Positions 17,122-26,354 of a DNA stretch of 64,000 nt are shown one piece after another. The stretch lies in the NCBI GenBank assembly GCA_021773395.1, contig JAJFKB010000025.1, positions 57,420 through 121,419 of the forward strand. Direction: 5' to 3'. The stretch's first letter is position 1. Every line of letters starts with the position of its first letter. Below the pieces are notes generated by a model that saw only the letters and a program-made list of their open reading frames with translations, was not told where the DNA came from and did no database searches. This DNA is from Gammaproteobacteria bacterium. GTDB taxonomy: Bacteria; Pseudomonadota; Gammaproteobacteria; Pseudomonadales; IMCC2047. The position numbers and the translations under genes were made by a program.

Positions 17122-18342
17122 ATGAATTTACCAACAACCAATGACGACCCTTTTGTTTTTGAAATCGACCAGACTAGTGCTTTCCCATTAACTTCACCCA
17201 GTCTGAGTGGGCGACTTGGACTGTGCACCGCAACAAGAGCGTTGCAGGGAATGCAGAAGGAAGCGATTATCCGTTATGGCTACAATGGTCCCCTTTGGCG
17301 CATTATCTGTGATGAGGGGCCCTGGCTCAACGGTACAGATTTAGCGCCCTTTCCCCTGGGGTTTTTTAATGCAGGGTTGGTGGCATCTTACCTGTCTGAA
17401 TATCGGGAACATGCACGGCAAAGGGGCGTCGTGATTAATGGTCTGGAAGTAATGGTGGATACCCGATATCGGATGGAAGGTTCGCTGCTAAAGGGGACTA
17501 TGCAGGGTAGTGCCTTGCCCGTGCAAGCCACCTTTATAGTTCAGGCTGAGGCAAGCGAAGATGTGATAAGAGAATTAGCCTGGTTGGCCGTTGCTACCTC
17601 ACCGGCGGATGCTTTTTTGCGAGAAGCACATCCAAGCATTTTTGATCTGGTGACAAACGACGAGCCGGTGTTGTTTGCGGATGACACAGGCATAAACACA
17701 GGCACAGGCATTGAAATTCAGTCTCAGGATGAGTTAGATGCGCTGTTTGACCAAGCCCGACCAATTATCACAGCCACTGGGCAAGAGGATATTCTCCACA
17801 AGCTGGAGGGTGTCATTCATTTGGGTGGCGAGGAACTGGGTACCGTTAAAAGCAGCTCAGATGTCGGGCTGTCCGATAACCAGAAACGCGAATTGCATGT
17901 GCGCGGGGTGGGCGAAATTCGCGCTGACGGCATGAAAAGCATACAGGTCGCCTGCTTTTCACCGGTAGGCAGCGTGTTCAGGGTGTTGAGTGATGATTCT
18001 GTTGCGTGGGGAGGGACAGGGCGAGCACCTTCCGGATTGGCGTATTTGTCGGCCGGATTGTCATTCTGTTTTATGACGCAGCTGGGAAGATATGCCCAGG
18101 TAGCAAAGCAGCGTTTAAATAGCTATCAAATCGTACAGCATACCAGCTTTGATTTACCCTGGACATTGAACGCCGAACCGGCGCCATCGACCGCATCATC
18201 CACCGCAACGAAAGTTTATCTGTGCACCGAAGAGGAGACGAAGAATACATTGAAAATGCTAAAAATGGGCGAGCAAACCTGCTACCTGCACGCTGCGGGC
18301 CGTGCTGCATTGAAAACGCATATTTTGGTACAAAAGGTTTGA
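17122..18342 (+). CDS. Tandem OsmC-like domain protein
   Basis: 406 aa containing two OsmC-like units. Unit 1 (about residues 30-165) has GPWLNGTDLAPFPLGFFNAGLVASYLSEY and ELAWLAVATSPADAFL. Unit 2 (about 225-350) has AWGGTGRAPSGLAYLSAGLSFCFMTQLGRYAQVAKQRL. OsmC/Ohr proteins reduce organic hydroperoxides with two cysteines; the equivalents here are not cleanly present in either unit, with one cysteine in GLSFCFMTQLG, so peroxidase activity is uncertain. It is the third gene after the LLM and the leaderless binding-fold genes, and ends at a hairpin with a T-run. Confidence 0.75.
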   Translation: MNLPTTNDDPFVFEIDQTSAFPLTSPSLSGRLGLCTATRALQGMQKEAIIRYGYNGPLWRIICDEGPWLNGTDLAPFPLGFFNAGLVASYLSEYREHARQRGVVINGLEVMVDTRYRMEGSLLKGTMQGSALPVQATFIVQAEASEDVIRELAWLAVATSPADAFLREAHPSIFDLVTNDEPVLFADDTGINTGTGIEIQSQDELDALFDQARPIITATGQEDILHKLEGVIHLGGEELGTVKSSSDVGLSDNQKRELHVRGVGEIRADGMKSIQVACFSPVGSVFRVLSDDSVAWGGTGRAPSGLAYLSAGLSFCFMTQLGRYAQVAKQRLNSYQIVQHTSFDLPWTLNAEPAPSTASSTATKVYLCTEEETKNTLKMLKMGEQTCYLHAAGRAALKTHILVQKV

Positions 18343-18368
18343 CGCCTCATGAGGCGCAATGGTTTTTT
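18343..18368 (+). terminator. Probable terminator after the OsmC gene
   Basis: CGCCT-CATG-AGGCG (18343-18356) begins right at the stop codon and is followed after six bases by TTTTTT. Short stem, so moderate confidence. Confidence 0.5.
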
Positions 18369-18453
18369 GGAAGGGTTTGGCGAGCTCTCCGCTAAAAAGA
18401 GGTCTATGTTAAAACAGTCGCTTCCCGAATGGCATTGCCTTAAAGTTACAGCT

Positions 18454-18477
18454 CCCTCTCCCACTGGAGGGAGAGGG
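18454..18477. repeat. REP-like palindrome
   Basis: CCCTCTCCC (18454-18462) pairs with GGGAGAGGG (18469-18477) around a six-base loop; the following GTTGGGGTGAGGGTGAGGG is purine-rich. No T-run. Resembles the common CCCTCTCCC-type intergenic repeats. The 18343-18624 gap holds nothing else recognisable. Confidence 0.5.
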
Positions 18478-18624
18478 TTGGGGTGAGGGTGAGGGTGGAA
18501 ACAGCTTTAAATAGCCCCTTCATCCTGGCTTTTTTATGCTCCCCGGGTGCCCCCCAAGGAGAAGGGATTTTTTGGTTGAATTTGCTTAAAACAGTGCCAT
18601 TCGTCGCCTCCCTTTTTCTGTCGT

Positions 18625-19233
18625 CTAATCCATTGAATGCTCAAGAAGACACAATCGATCATTGCCAAAAAACATCTGGCCTTGATAGAAAAAAGTAGGT
18701 ACCCCAAACGCACCCCGATCAGCCGCCTCTTCAGTGGTTGATATTAATTCCTGTTTTACATCCACATCATCGATGGCTAAGGAAAATTCCGCAACATCCA
18801 TCCCAATTTCGTTTACAATTTCCAGAATTGTGTCGAGATCTGAAATATTGCGATCATCGACGAAAAATGCCTGGAACATAGCCTTTGTATATGGCTTTAA
18901 TTGCCCGGCACGGCGGGCCGCTATCGCACCGCGCATTGCCTTGAGTGTATTGGGAGGGAATTGGGACGGCAGCTGATACGGAACCCCATACAGGGAAGCC
19001 CAAGCCTGCAAATCGTTTAACAAATAGTTCTTTTTATCTTTTGATACCACGTAAAATGGCGACTGATTGTCGACTGTTTTAAACAGCCCGCCCAGCAATA
19101 TGGGTCGCCATTCAAATGCTACGTTATTTTTCCTTTCAAAGCTTTCAAGCTGAGTGGATGCCAAATAACTATAGGGGCTGCCTAGATCAAAGAAAAATTC
19201 GATCTGCTTTCTTTTCATGCCCTCGGATTCCAT
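18625..19233 (-). CDS. DsbA-like 2-hydroxychromene-2-carboxylate isomerase family (kappa-GST fold)
   Basis: 202 aa. IEFFFDLGSPYSYLASTQLESF is the typical N-terminus of HCCA isomerases, with serine in place of the DsbA CxxC; PILLGGLFK, FPPNTLKAMRGAIAAR and GAFGVPTFFYQGQMFFGNDRL complete the signature. The family uses glutathione in aromatic (naphthalene-type) catabolism, but many members have other, unknown substrates. GGGGAGG lies nine bases before the ATG at 19233. A carboxymuconolactone-decarboxylase-like gene lies just upstream in the same direction. Confidence 0.88.
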   Translation of the reverse strand: MESEGMKRKQIEFFFDLGSPYSYLASTQLESFERKNNVAFEWRPILLGGLFKTVDNQSPFYVVSKDKKNYLLNDLQAWASLYGVPYQLPSQFPPNTLKAMRGAIAARRAGQLKPYTKAMFQAFFVDDRNISDLDTILEIVNEIGMDVAEFSLAIDDVDVKQELISTTEEAADRGAFGVPTFFYQGQMFFGNDRLCLLEHSMD

Positions 19234-19284
19234 CTGTAATTGCCTCCCCGCTTAAGATAGCGGCTTCTCTTTTTGTTTTCGGTC

Positions 19285-19575
19285 TTACTCAAAGGTGTTG
19301 ATGTCAATTTTGTACTCTTCGAGAACTTGCTGTGCCTGAAGTCGTTTTTGACCTGCTGCGACAGCCATGACTTTGGCCAGCACTTCCGATATCTCGCCTT
19401 TCTTTATGCCTGCATTTTTTGCTTGTTGAAGATAGTAGTGAGTACAGGGTTGGCAGTTCATGCCCATAGCAGCGGCCAGCCCGACCAGCACTTCGGTCTT
19501 TTGATCCAAGTATTCGTTCTGATGTGTGGACTCATAAAACGCATCGTAAAGTTTCTTGTGATGATTGCTTAGCAC
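19285..19575 (-). CDS. Carboxymuconolactone decarboxylase / AhpD-like protein
   Basis: 96 aa, single CMD domain: YLDQKTEVLVGLAAAMGMNCQPCTHYYLQQAKNAG with a CxxC pair (CQPC) and the downstream GEISEVLAKVMAVAAGQKR. The CxxC favours an AhpD-type thiol role over true decarboxylase activity. It probably shares a transcript with the DsbA-like isomerase 51 bp downstream. AAGGAG precedes the ATG. Confidence 0.88.
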   Translation of the reverse strand: MLSNHHKKLYDAFYESTHQNEYLDQKTEVLVGLAAAMGMNCQPCTHYYLQQAKNAGIKKGEISEVLAKVMAVAAGQKRLQAQQVLEEYKIDINTFE

Positions 19576-19729
19576 TGAAATCTCCTTGTTATGGTGCGTT
19601 TCTGCCGCTAGACACCAATCTATTTTTCATGACAACATTGAGATGAAAAGAGAGCGCAACTATTGTTTATATAATTATCCAGTCAGTATTCTTTTAAATA
19701 AAAGCGTTCCCTTTTCTTTTGTAGCCCCG

Positions 19730-19773
19730 TGGATGGCCGAAGGCCCAGATTGAACTTTGGCATTTTGTTATGC
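19730..19773 (-). repeat. attC-like 5' half (R'' box GCATAAC) at the end of a cassette gene
   Basis: On the minus strand GCATAAC (19773-19767) contains the TAA stop of the small membrane-protein gene and is the exact reverse complement of the GTTATGC that starts that gene's segment at 20097-20091. This R''/R' match is what a circularised integron cassette would show. The following AAAATGCCAAAGTTC and CTGGGCCTTCGGCC could be the left arm, but I find no matching right arm, so the site looks truncated. Confidence 0.45.
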
Positions 19774-20070
19774 ATTACCTGCAGACCACCAAAGTAGATA
19801 TGCCGCTAGTAAATTTATGAATACTCCTATAGGAGATACAAAAACCATAGAGGCTATGGAATATGCGAGAACATTTGCCCGTTTAAATAGCCAGATAAAT
19901 AGACCTATGACCAAGCAAATTGGCAATGGCAAAAGAATAAACTTGGCAATTTCAAATATTGCTTCTGAGCTAAAACTCAAACCTTCGATACTAATTGAGA
20001 CTGCAACGATAACTAAGTAGCTGAGGATATAGATTGCATATGCTGGTAACGCATACTTCTTATATTTCAT
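19768..20070 (-). CDS. Small membrane protein of unknown function, cassette-borne
   Basis: 100 aa, about three hydrophobic segments (YAIYILSYLVIVAVSISI, FILLPLPICLVIGLFIWLF, SIASMVFVSPIGVFINLLAAYLL). I do not recognise a family. It starts 26 bases after the GTTATGC box at 20097-20091 that ends a 196-bp repeat, and its stop lies inside the GCATAAC box at 19773-19767, the layout of an integron gene cassette. The gene is AT-rich compared with the flanks. GGAG precedes the ATG at a short distance. Confidence 0.65.
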   Translation of the reverse strand: MKYKKYALPAYAIYILSYLVIVAVSISIEGLSFSSEAIFEIAKFILLPLPICLVIGLFIWLFKRANVLAYSIASMVFVSPIGVFINLLAAYLLWWSAGNA

Positions 20071-20090
20071 ACGATACTATTTCTCCAAAT

Positions 20091-20293
20091 GCATAACAGC
20101 TGTATACCGCGCATGCGGTTTTTGCCGCCAGCACACATCTTCGCAGCGACTCTAATTGATTGAATAGAAAGGAATTTGAAGGATTTTTCCAGAGTCCCTT
20201 CTGAACAAAGTGAGCGTGCCTCATCTGTACTCCTTGAGGTGGTCTGCGTACCGATCCACCTAACATCGCTAACACATCGATTCTGCATCATAT
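20091..20293 (-). repeat. 196-bp dispersed repeat, copy A, ending at a GTTATGC crossover-like box
   Basis: On the minus strand it starts ATATGATGCAGAATCGATG (20293) and ends with GTTATGC (20097-20091). A second copy of the same length (39933-40128, plus strand) starts ATATGATGCAGAATCAATG and ends GTTAGCT. Conserved blocks include GTGTTAGCGATGTT, AGGAGTACA, AAGGGA-TC-GGAAAA-TCC and CGCATGCGC-GTATACA. In both places the end of the repeat is the start of a cassette-like gene segment. It has no clear attC hairpin structure; an attI-like or capture-site role is a hypothesis. Translations within it (20060-20291) are not genes. The rest of the 20294-20560 gap shows nothing I can name. Confidence 0.7.
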
Positions 20294-20560
20294 GAAACTA
20301 AAATACCAGGGTGTTATGTGCAGGCGATAAAAGCGCACGAATGGCGTTTGGTTCAACAAGTTGTAGGCGTTGAGTCGCTATTTTCAGGCTAATTTTTGAG
20401 GGGCTTGTGCTGGCCGGTCTGAGTTAATGCTGGTTAAGTGATTCTAGGAGCGGTAGTTATTTGCTAGAATTGTCGTTTCGTTATAGTCTTGGTGCAGGTT
20501 TTTCCTGATGCGTTCCGATACCTGACGGCCATATTCAAACTCCGGTTTTAAATAGCGCTT

Positions 20561-21571
20561 ATGCAGCAGCTTCCAGAAAGACAGATACAGCAATTTTTCC
20601 CGGACCAATATCTTTGGTTCCGCAGTCGTAATCTTGATGAAGCACGTACTTCCATTTCCAGCGCTTATGATTCGCATCAACTGGAGCCGATCGGGGCGCA
20701 AAGCGAAGTCGACATCAGTTTGCATGTTGCCTCATTGAATTCGGTTAACTTCAGTCTGGTTGAGTACGGTTCCGATGTGGTGGCAACGGTGGGAGAAGGC
20801 TCTGCTATTTATGTTCTAATGCCGGTGTCCGGGCAGCTGGAAGTGAATAGCGGAACCACCAGGATAAGTTGCGAACCGGGCTGTGCTGTCGTTCAGAATG
20901 CCGGTGTTGGGTTTCAGAAGATTATGCGCAATCGCTATCGGCAACTGGTGGTGAAATTCGATCCGCAAGTGCTGCTGGAACATGTGGCTAAGCTAAAGGG
21001 CGTGATGCCGACGAATCCTATCCATTTTGATTCGGTGATGGATATCAGTAGTAGTATGGGGGCATCCTGGTGGCGAACTGTCAATTACGTAATGGAGGAG
21101 CTGCGCAACGCAGATCCTAATACACCACAGCAGCTGATTTACGAGCCGCTTGAGCAACTTTTGATTCAGAATATTTTACGTTGTCAGAGACATAATTATA
21201 CGGAGCTGCTGGCTGCGCCGAAGCATTTTCAACTGGCGCCCTGGTATATCAAAAGGGCGGAGGATTATCTTCGGGAATATTACAGCGAGTCCGTCACTAT
21301 GGACACGCTGGCGCAGATAGCCGGGGTTAGCTCTCGAAGTCTGCAGTACGGATTCAAAAAGGCTCGGGGTATTACTCCAATGCAGTATTTAAAAGAGGTG
21401 CGTTTAGAGCGAGTCAGAGATGAGCTGCTCAGAGGCCGTCCGCAAACGTCGGTCACTCCAATTGCCATGGCTTGCGGTTTTAAACAGCTCGGCTGGTTTG
21501 CCAGTCAGTACCGGGAAAAATATGGGGAAACACCTTCTGAAACACTGAAGCGAGTTGTATCTGACCAGTAA
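20561..21571 (+). CDS. AraC family transcriptional regulator (AraC-binding-like N-terminal domain)
   Basis: 336 aa. The N-terminal 180 residues resemble the AraC_binding_2/XylS-FeaR type sensor (YVLMPVSGQLEVNSG, EPGCAVVQNAGVGF). The C-terminal double helix-turn-helix reads YIKRAEDYLREYYSESVTMDTLAQIAGVSSRSLQYGFKKARGITPMQYLKEVRLERVRDELL in blocks. It lies 259 bp upstream of, and in the same direction as, the Cox-like molybdenum hydroxylase cluster, so it is the likely activator of that cluster. Effector unknown. Confidence 0.88.
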   Translation: MQQLPERQIQQFFPDQYLWFRSRNLDEARTSISSAYDSHQLEPIGAQSEVDISLHVASLNSVNFSLVEYGSDVVATVGEGSAIYVLMPVSGQLEVNSGTTRISCEPGCAVVQNAGVGFQKIMRNRYRQLVVKFDPQVLLEHVAKLKGVMPTNPIHFDSVMDISSSMGASWWRTVNYVMEELRNADPNTPQQLIYEPLEQLLIQNILRCQRHNYTELLAAPKHFQLAPWYIKRAEDYLREYYSESVTMDTLAQIAGVSSRSLQYGFKKARGITPMQYLKEVRLERVRDELLRGRPQTSVTPIAMACGFKQLGWFASQYREKYGETPSETLKRVVSDQ

Positions 21572-21830
21572 CGCTTTAGTTGTAGACTAATAAAACGAGA
21601 CTTTTACAAAACTGCTGCGCTAAGTCATTTGTCGCTTGCCAGGCTGTGCAAAGGTTTCAAATCGACATATCCATATAAAGCCCACAAAACTATTGCGTGA
21701 TTTTGCCAGTGAGTTCGCGATATGCATAGCGATTGACACAGGTAAGCATAGAATCGTAGATTGCATCTTTATGTTTAAAGCAACCTTTTTCGTAACAGCG
21801 GTAAACTAGCGTAAAAAACGAGGAAAAAGC

Positions 21831-22724
21831 ATGTACCCTGCACCTTTTCAATATTACCGGCCCGATTCTTTGCAGGAGGCGATTAGGCTCCTGACAAAGT
21901 TTGGCGATGAGGCCAAAGTCTTAGCAGGGGGGCAAACCTTGCTTCCCATGCTCAAAATGCGCTTAGGCGATATGTCCCACCTGATTGATATTGGCCGTCT
22001 GCCAGGTCTTTCCCATATTGAGCAAAAGGGCGATACCATTCATATTGGCGCCTTGGCGACTCATGCAGATATAGCGGCATCGGATGTGGCAAAAACGATA
22101 CCTCTGTTGAGTGATTGCGGTGGCGGTATTGCCGATAAGCAAGTGCGTAATAGAGGCACCATTGGCGGTGGCTTGAGTGTCGCCGATCCCAGTGGTGACT
22201 GGCCGACCGGATTGCATACCTTGGACACAACCGTGGTATGCGTGGGGCCTGCCGGAGAGCGTAAGGTGGCCATTGCCGATTTTATTATTGATTCCTATAC
22301 GGCTGATCTGCAGGACGGCGAGTTGGTCACTGAAGTTCAGATCAAAGTGCCGCCCGCGAACAGTGGTGGCGCTTATTTGGCGTTTAAACGCGCCGCGCCG
22401 GCCTATCCAACAAGCACCGCAGCCGTCCAGCTCACAATGGATGGAGATATCTGTAAGGATATCCGTATGGCACTGGGTGCCTCGGCATCCAAGGCGGTTG
22501 TTTGCGAAGAAGCTGAAAATGCTCTGCGTGGTCAGGCACTGACACGTGAAAATCTGGAGAAAGCCGCGGCATTAATTGTAGCGGCATCGGAACCACCTGC
22601 AGATGCGCGCGGTTCTGAGGCATTCAAGCGTGCCATGTTGCTGTCCATTGTGATAGAGGCGGCAGAAAGGGCGCTGGCCCGCAGTAAGGGTGAAGAAATT
22701 AAGGGAGGACATCGTTATGCCTAG
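21831..22724 (+). CDS. Molybdenum hydroxylase FAD-binding medium subunit (CoxM-like)
   Basis: 297 aa. FAD-binding motifs of the xanthine-oxidase/CO-dehydrogenase medium subunit: [24 protein letters not shown] and [16 protein letters not shown], then the CO_deh_flav_C domain ([16 protein letters not shown]). It passes electrons from the [2Fe-2S] subunit to the acceptor. The end overlaps the start of the next gene by eight bases (ATGCCTAG), indicating translational coupling. Preceded by a 259-bp gap containing TTGACA at 21733 but no good -10. Confidence 0.93.
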   Translation: MYPAPFQYYRPDSLQEAIRLLTKFGDEAKVLAGGQTLLPMLKMRLGDMSHLIDIGRLPGLSHIEQKGDTIHIGALATHADIAASDVAKTIPLLSDCGGGIADKQVRNRGTIGGGLSVADPSGDWPTGLHTLDTTVVCVGPAGERKVAIADFIIDSYTADLQDGELVTEVQIKVPPANSGGAYLAFKRAAPAYPTSTAAVQLTMDGDICKDIRMALGASASKAVVCEEAENALRGQALTRENLEKAAALIVAASEPPADARGSEAFKRAMLLSIVIEAAERALARSKGEEIKGGHRYA

Positions 22725-23205
22725 TTCTGTGCAACCGGTTACCGTCGAAGTAACCGTGAATGGTAATAAGTACCGCCGTGAAATCGAACCGCGTATGCTG
22801 CTGGTCGAGTTTGTGCGTGAGGAACTGGGTTTAACCGGTACCCATATTGGCTGCGATACCAGCTACTGTGGAGCCTGTACGCTTTTGCTTGATGGCAAGC
22901 CGATCAAATCCTGCACTGCGCTGGCAGTACAGGCCGATGGCTGCGAAATCATGACAGTAGAAGGGCTGGAAAAAGACGGTCAGCTGCATCCTTTGCAGTC
23001 GGCATTTTCCGAGCATCACGGGCTACAATGTGGCTACTGTACACCTGGAATGTTGATGTCCAGTTACAGTCTGTTGCAGGAAAATGCATCGCCGAGTCGC
23101 GATGAGATCTGCAAGGGGATCGCGGGTAATGTGTGTCGTTGTACTGGCTATCAAAATATAGTTAAAGCCGTGGATGCTGCGGCGAAACAGGTTCAGGAGG
23201 GCTAA
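22717..23205 (+). CDS. Molybdenum hydroxylase [2Fe-2S] small subunit (CoxS-like)
   Basis: 162 aa from the ATG at 22717, which has AGGGAGG upstream. Plant-type cluster ligands [21 protein letters not shown] (read as C-x4-C-x2-C-x12-C) and the second [2Fe-2S]_2 domain [10 protein letters not shown] with [15 protein letters not shown]. Relays electrons from the molybdopterin site to FAD. Second structural gene of the Cox-like operon, three bases before the large subunit. Confidence 0.95.
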   Translation: MPSSVQPVTVEVTVNGNKYRREIEPRMLLVEFVREELGLTGTHIGCDTSYCGACTLLLDGKPIKSCTALAVQADGCEIMTVEGLEKDGQLHPLQSAFSEHHGLQCGYCTPGMLMSSYSLLQENASPSRDEICKGIAGNVCRCTGYQNIVKAVDAAAKQVQEG

Positions 23206-23208
23206 CGC

Positions 23209-26200
23209 ATGGAAATGTCATTTGATGGCGAATTCGAAGTTGCCATTCCTAGAGAAGAAACGTTCGAACTACTTAGCGACGTGCGTAAATTTGCACCTAT
23301 TTTTCCCACTTTTCATAGCATGAAGATGAAAGAGGGTGAAGAAAACACCTCGATCGTTAAAGTGAAAGTTGGCATTGGGAAAGTGCATGGCATTGCGACT
23401 ACCGAAATGGTACTCGACGAATGTGTAGCAGGACAGCGAGCCAGCTATGTGGCTAAAGGCAATGTGATGGGTGGTGCTTATAACACCATCGCTTCTTTCG
23501 ATCTGGAAGACACGCCCGGTGGCGGCACTTTGATTAAGTGGCAGGGGACTTCACAAATATTTGGCAAGATCCTTTCTCTGGCAGGCGGCGGTATGCGTGG
23601 CTATGCAGAAAAGGAAATTAACAAGGTCATCCAAAGCCTGCAGGACGCTTTAAGCAGCCGTGAACATTTCGAGCAGGTAGTGGCTGAGAAACATGCCAAA
23701 CCACCGGAAAATATCTTCACCGGCATTATTAACTTCTTTAAGGGCTTGTTTGGTGGTGGTGCCGCTGACGAGGCTTCACAGGCAGGTGCTGAGTCTGAAG
23801 CTGAAGTAGCAAAACCCAAGCAGGATTTTAAACCGCTGAAGGATACTCAAATACCGCTGACGGCGATGTCTGATAGCATCAATGTGGACGGTACGGATGA
23901 AAAGAATTGGGTTGGACAGGCGTTACGACGAAAAGAAGATGCGCGTTTGATCCGTGGTCGTGGCTTCTTTGTCGATGACGATCAGTCCGCTGATATGCTG
24001 CATATGGGCTTCGTTCGCTCGCCCTATTCCCACGCCAAGGTTGGAGATATTGACGTATCGGCCGCCGAAGAGTTACCGGGTGTAGTGCTGATAATGACCG
24101 GTAAGCAGGTGGCGGAGCAAACAGAGCCGTTTATGCAGGTTGGTGCGGCGCCCGGCAATCAATTAATTGACTACGGTATTGCCGTTGAACGTGTGCGCTA
24201 TCAGGGTGAGCCGGTGGTGATGATTGTTGCGAAGTCAGCGCGTGAAGTGGAGGATGCAGCGGAACTGATTGAAGTAGCTTACGAGGCTTTACCAGCGATT
24301 GTAGAATCAGAAGATGCGCTAAAAGACGAAACCATCTTGCACGAGGAAGTCGGTACCAATGTCATCTTCAATGGCATCTGGGACCATGGAGATGTGGATC
24401 AGGCGTTTACTGACGCTGCTCACGTGATCAAAATTGGCAGATTGCATTTTCATCGATTCTCAAGCACACCGATTGAAACCGCGGGAGCAGTAGTAAGCTG
24501 GTCGCGACAGGGCGCAGTCGATGTTCTGTCAAATACTGGATTACCGGCAATTGCGTCGCAAATGGTAGCCCCGTATCTCGGTATTAGTACCGAGCAGATT
24601 CGTTCACGCAGTATTGATGTTGGTGGAAATTTCGGTACCAAAACGGTTACCTTCCCCTTTGTTGGACTGACCGCAGTAGCTTCCCGTAATGTGGGTGGTC
24701 GCGCTGTTAAATGGGTTGAAACCCGCAGCGAAAATCTGCAGTCATTCCACGGTGGTGAGCGTACTTTCCTGGATACGGAAGTAGCGCTTGATAAGGATGG
24801 GGTAATTATCGGATTACGTTCCAAGCATATCGATGATTGCGGCGCCTATACGCGCTACGAGCCCTTGGGTGCGTCGATCTGGTCACAGGTTTATTGTGCC
24901 ATGTATAAGATTCGTAACCTCAATATCGACTTTACCCAGGTCACGGCCAACAAGCCGCCCTGTACACCGAACCGAGGTTATTCGAGATTACAGCATCTCT
25001 GGTTTATGGAGCGGGTAATCGATATCTGTGCCCATGAGCTAAATATTCCTGCGGATGAGATGCGCATGCGTAACTACATCCAGCCAGAGCAGTTCCCCTA
25101 CACCACACCGAATGGCAATATCTACGATTCCGGTGATTATCCGCAAATGCTCAGTAAAGCGAAGGAGTTGATCGGTTATGACCAATGGAAGCAAAAGCAG
25201 GCGGAATGGCGTAAAGAGGGACGCTTGATTGGTATCGGTATTGGTTCTACGGTGGATTCGGGAACGAATAACTTCGGCCAATCGGTCTACGTTAATCCGG
25301 ATTCTGTGTTCTCCGGAAATGCCGAAGCGGCACGTATAAAAATAGGCCTGGATGGTTCCGTTGTCGTGATGATGGGATCTGTGCCGCAGGGGCAAGGACA
25401 TGAGACTGTTGCTGCCCAAGTGGCCGCCGATGATTTAGGTATCAGCCCTGATATGGTGACGGTTAAACCGGGATTTGATTCCAGCTGGAATACCTTCTCT
25501 GGATTGTCTGGAACTATCGCCAGCCAATTTGTGGTTACTGGCCTGTCAGCTGTTCATGGAGCGGCGGAGAAGTTGAGAGGTGAGCTGGTGCGTCTGGCGG
25601 CCTTTGCGCTGGAAGCCAACGAAGACGATTTAGAGTTGGGCGTCGGTGAAATGGGGCCGGAAGTTCGGGTCAAAGGTTCACCCAGTCAGTCGATCAACTT
25701 CTGGATGCTATCGAACCTGGTTAACTCTAACAATGCCAGATTGCCAGAGGAGTTGCGTGATATTGATCTTAACGTACAGCACGTCTATCGTCCTCCCTTC
25801 GAGGTGCCGGATGCCAAGAAGCGTTATGGCAACCAGACCTTGACCTATTCCGCGCAAATTCATATGGCGGTGGTTGAGGTGGATCGAGTCACCAGTCAGC
25901 CGAAGATTTTGGATTATGTCGTTGTTGATGATTGTGGTGTGGCGATTAATCCGAAAATTGTTGAGGGCCAGGTGCATGGTGCAGCCTGTCACGGTATTGG
26001 TGCGGCAATGCAGGAAGCCTTCCAGTTCGATGACGGCGGCAACATGATCACTGGCACCTTTACCGACTACGCCCCAATGACTTCCATGAATATGCCGGAG
26101 ATTCGTTGTACTTCCATCGAAACACCTTCGCCGTTCAGTTATAACGGTGCCAAAGGGTGTGGAGAGGGTGGTGGCGCTCCGCTGCATACCATGTCGGCAG

Positions 26201-26325
26201 CGATTCAGGACGCACTCTATGAAGAGGGCGTTATTCTGAATGAGTCTCATAATTCGCCGACTATTCTTTTGGAAGCCAGACAGAACCCCAACAAGGCAAC
26301 TTTTGTTGAGGTAACATCGAGATAA
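23209..26325 (+). CDS. Fusion of CoxG-like SRPBCC domain with molybdopterin-binding large subunit (CoxL/XDH family)
   Basis: 1038 aa. Residues 1-150 are a CoxG-type SRPBCC domain (FDGEFEVAIPREETFELLSD, VKVGIGKVHGIATTEM, LAGGGMRGYAEKEINKVIQSL). A linker with a short hydrophobic helix (IINFFKGLFGGGA) joins this to the Ald_Xan_dh domain from about residue 233 (WVGQALRRKEDARLIRGRGFFVDD), with VGGNFGTK, and the catalytic glutamate in KGCGEGGGAP (E986). The active-site loop reads CTPNRGYSRLQHLW (C585 onward), not the AYxCSFR of form I CO dehydrogenase nor AYRGAGR of form II, so the substrate is probably not CO. CoxG proteins normally are separate and help membrane anchoring or maturation; a covalent fusion is unusual. 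Confidence 0.88.
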   Translation: MEMSFDGEFEVAIPREETFELLSDVRKFAPIFPTFHSMKMKEGEENTSIVKVKVGIGKVHGIATTEMVLDECVAGQRASYVAKGNVMGGAYNTIASFDLEDTPGGGTLIKWQGTSQIFGKILSLAGGGMRGYAEKEINKVIQSLQDALSSREHFEQVVAEKHAKPPENIFTGIINFFKGLFGGGAADEASQAGAESEAEVAKPKQDFKPLKDTQIPLTAMSDSINVDGTDEKNWVGQALRRKEDARLIRGRGFFVDDDQSADMLHMGFVRSPYSHAKVGDIDVSAAEELPGVVLIMTGKQVAEQTEPFMQVGAAPGNQLIDYGIAVERVRYQGEPVVMIVAKSAREVEDAAELIEVAYEALPAIVESEDALKDETILHEEVGTNVIFNGIWDHGDVDQAFTDAAHVIKIGRLHFHRFSSTPIETAGAVVSWSRQGAVDVLSNTGLPAIASQMVAPYLGISTEQIRSRSIDVGGNFGTKTVTFPFVGLTAVASRNVGGRAVKWVETRSENLQSFHGGERTFLDTEVALDKDGVIIGLRSKHIDDCGAYTRYEPLGASIWSQVYCAMYKIRNLNIDFTQVTANKPPCTPNRGYSRLQHLWFMERVIDICAHELNIPADEMRMRNYIQPEQFPYTTPNGNIYDSGDYPQMLSKAKELIGYDQWKQKQAEWRKEGRLIGIGIGSTVDSGTNNFGQSVYVNPDSVFSGNAEAARIKIGLDGSVVVMMGSVPQGQGHETVAAQVAADDLGISPDMVTVKPGFDSSWNTFSGLSGTIASQFVVTGLSAVHGAAEKLRGELVRLAAFALEANEDDLELGVGEMGPEVRVKGSPSQSINFWMLSNLVNSNNARLPEELRDIDLNVQHVYRPPFEVPDAKKRYGNQTLTYSAQIHMAVVEVDRVTSQPKILDYVVVDDCGVAINPKIVEGQVHGAACHGIGAAMQEAFQFDDGGNMITGTFTDYAPMTSMNMPEIRCTSIETPSPFSYNGAKGCGEGGGAPLHTMSAAIQDALYEEGVILNESHNSPTILLEARQNPNKATFVEVTSR

Positions 26326-26354
26326 CAATAATAAAGTAAGACCTTCTATTTAAT

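Noticed and set aside
20060-20291. Open frames in repeat copy A, similar to those in copy B at 39902-40132
   Set aside because: The similarity of the translations follows from the DNA repeat; frames differ, no ribosome site, and the repeat is better explained as non-coding.
23209-26325. Form I CO dehydrogenase large subunit
   Set aside because: The AYxCSFR copper-loop motif is absent, so a CO-oxidising role is not supported despite CoxD and CoxE neighbours.
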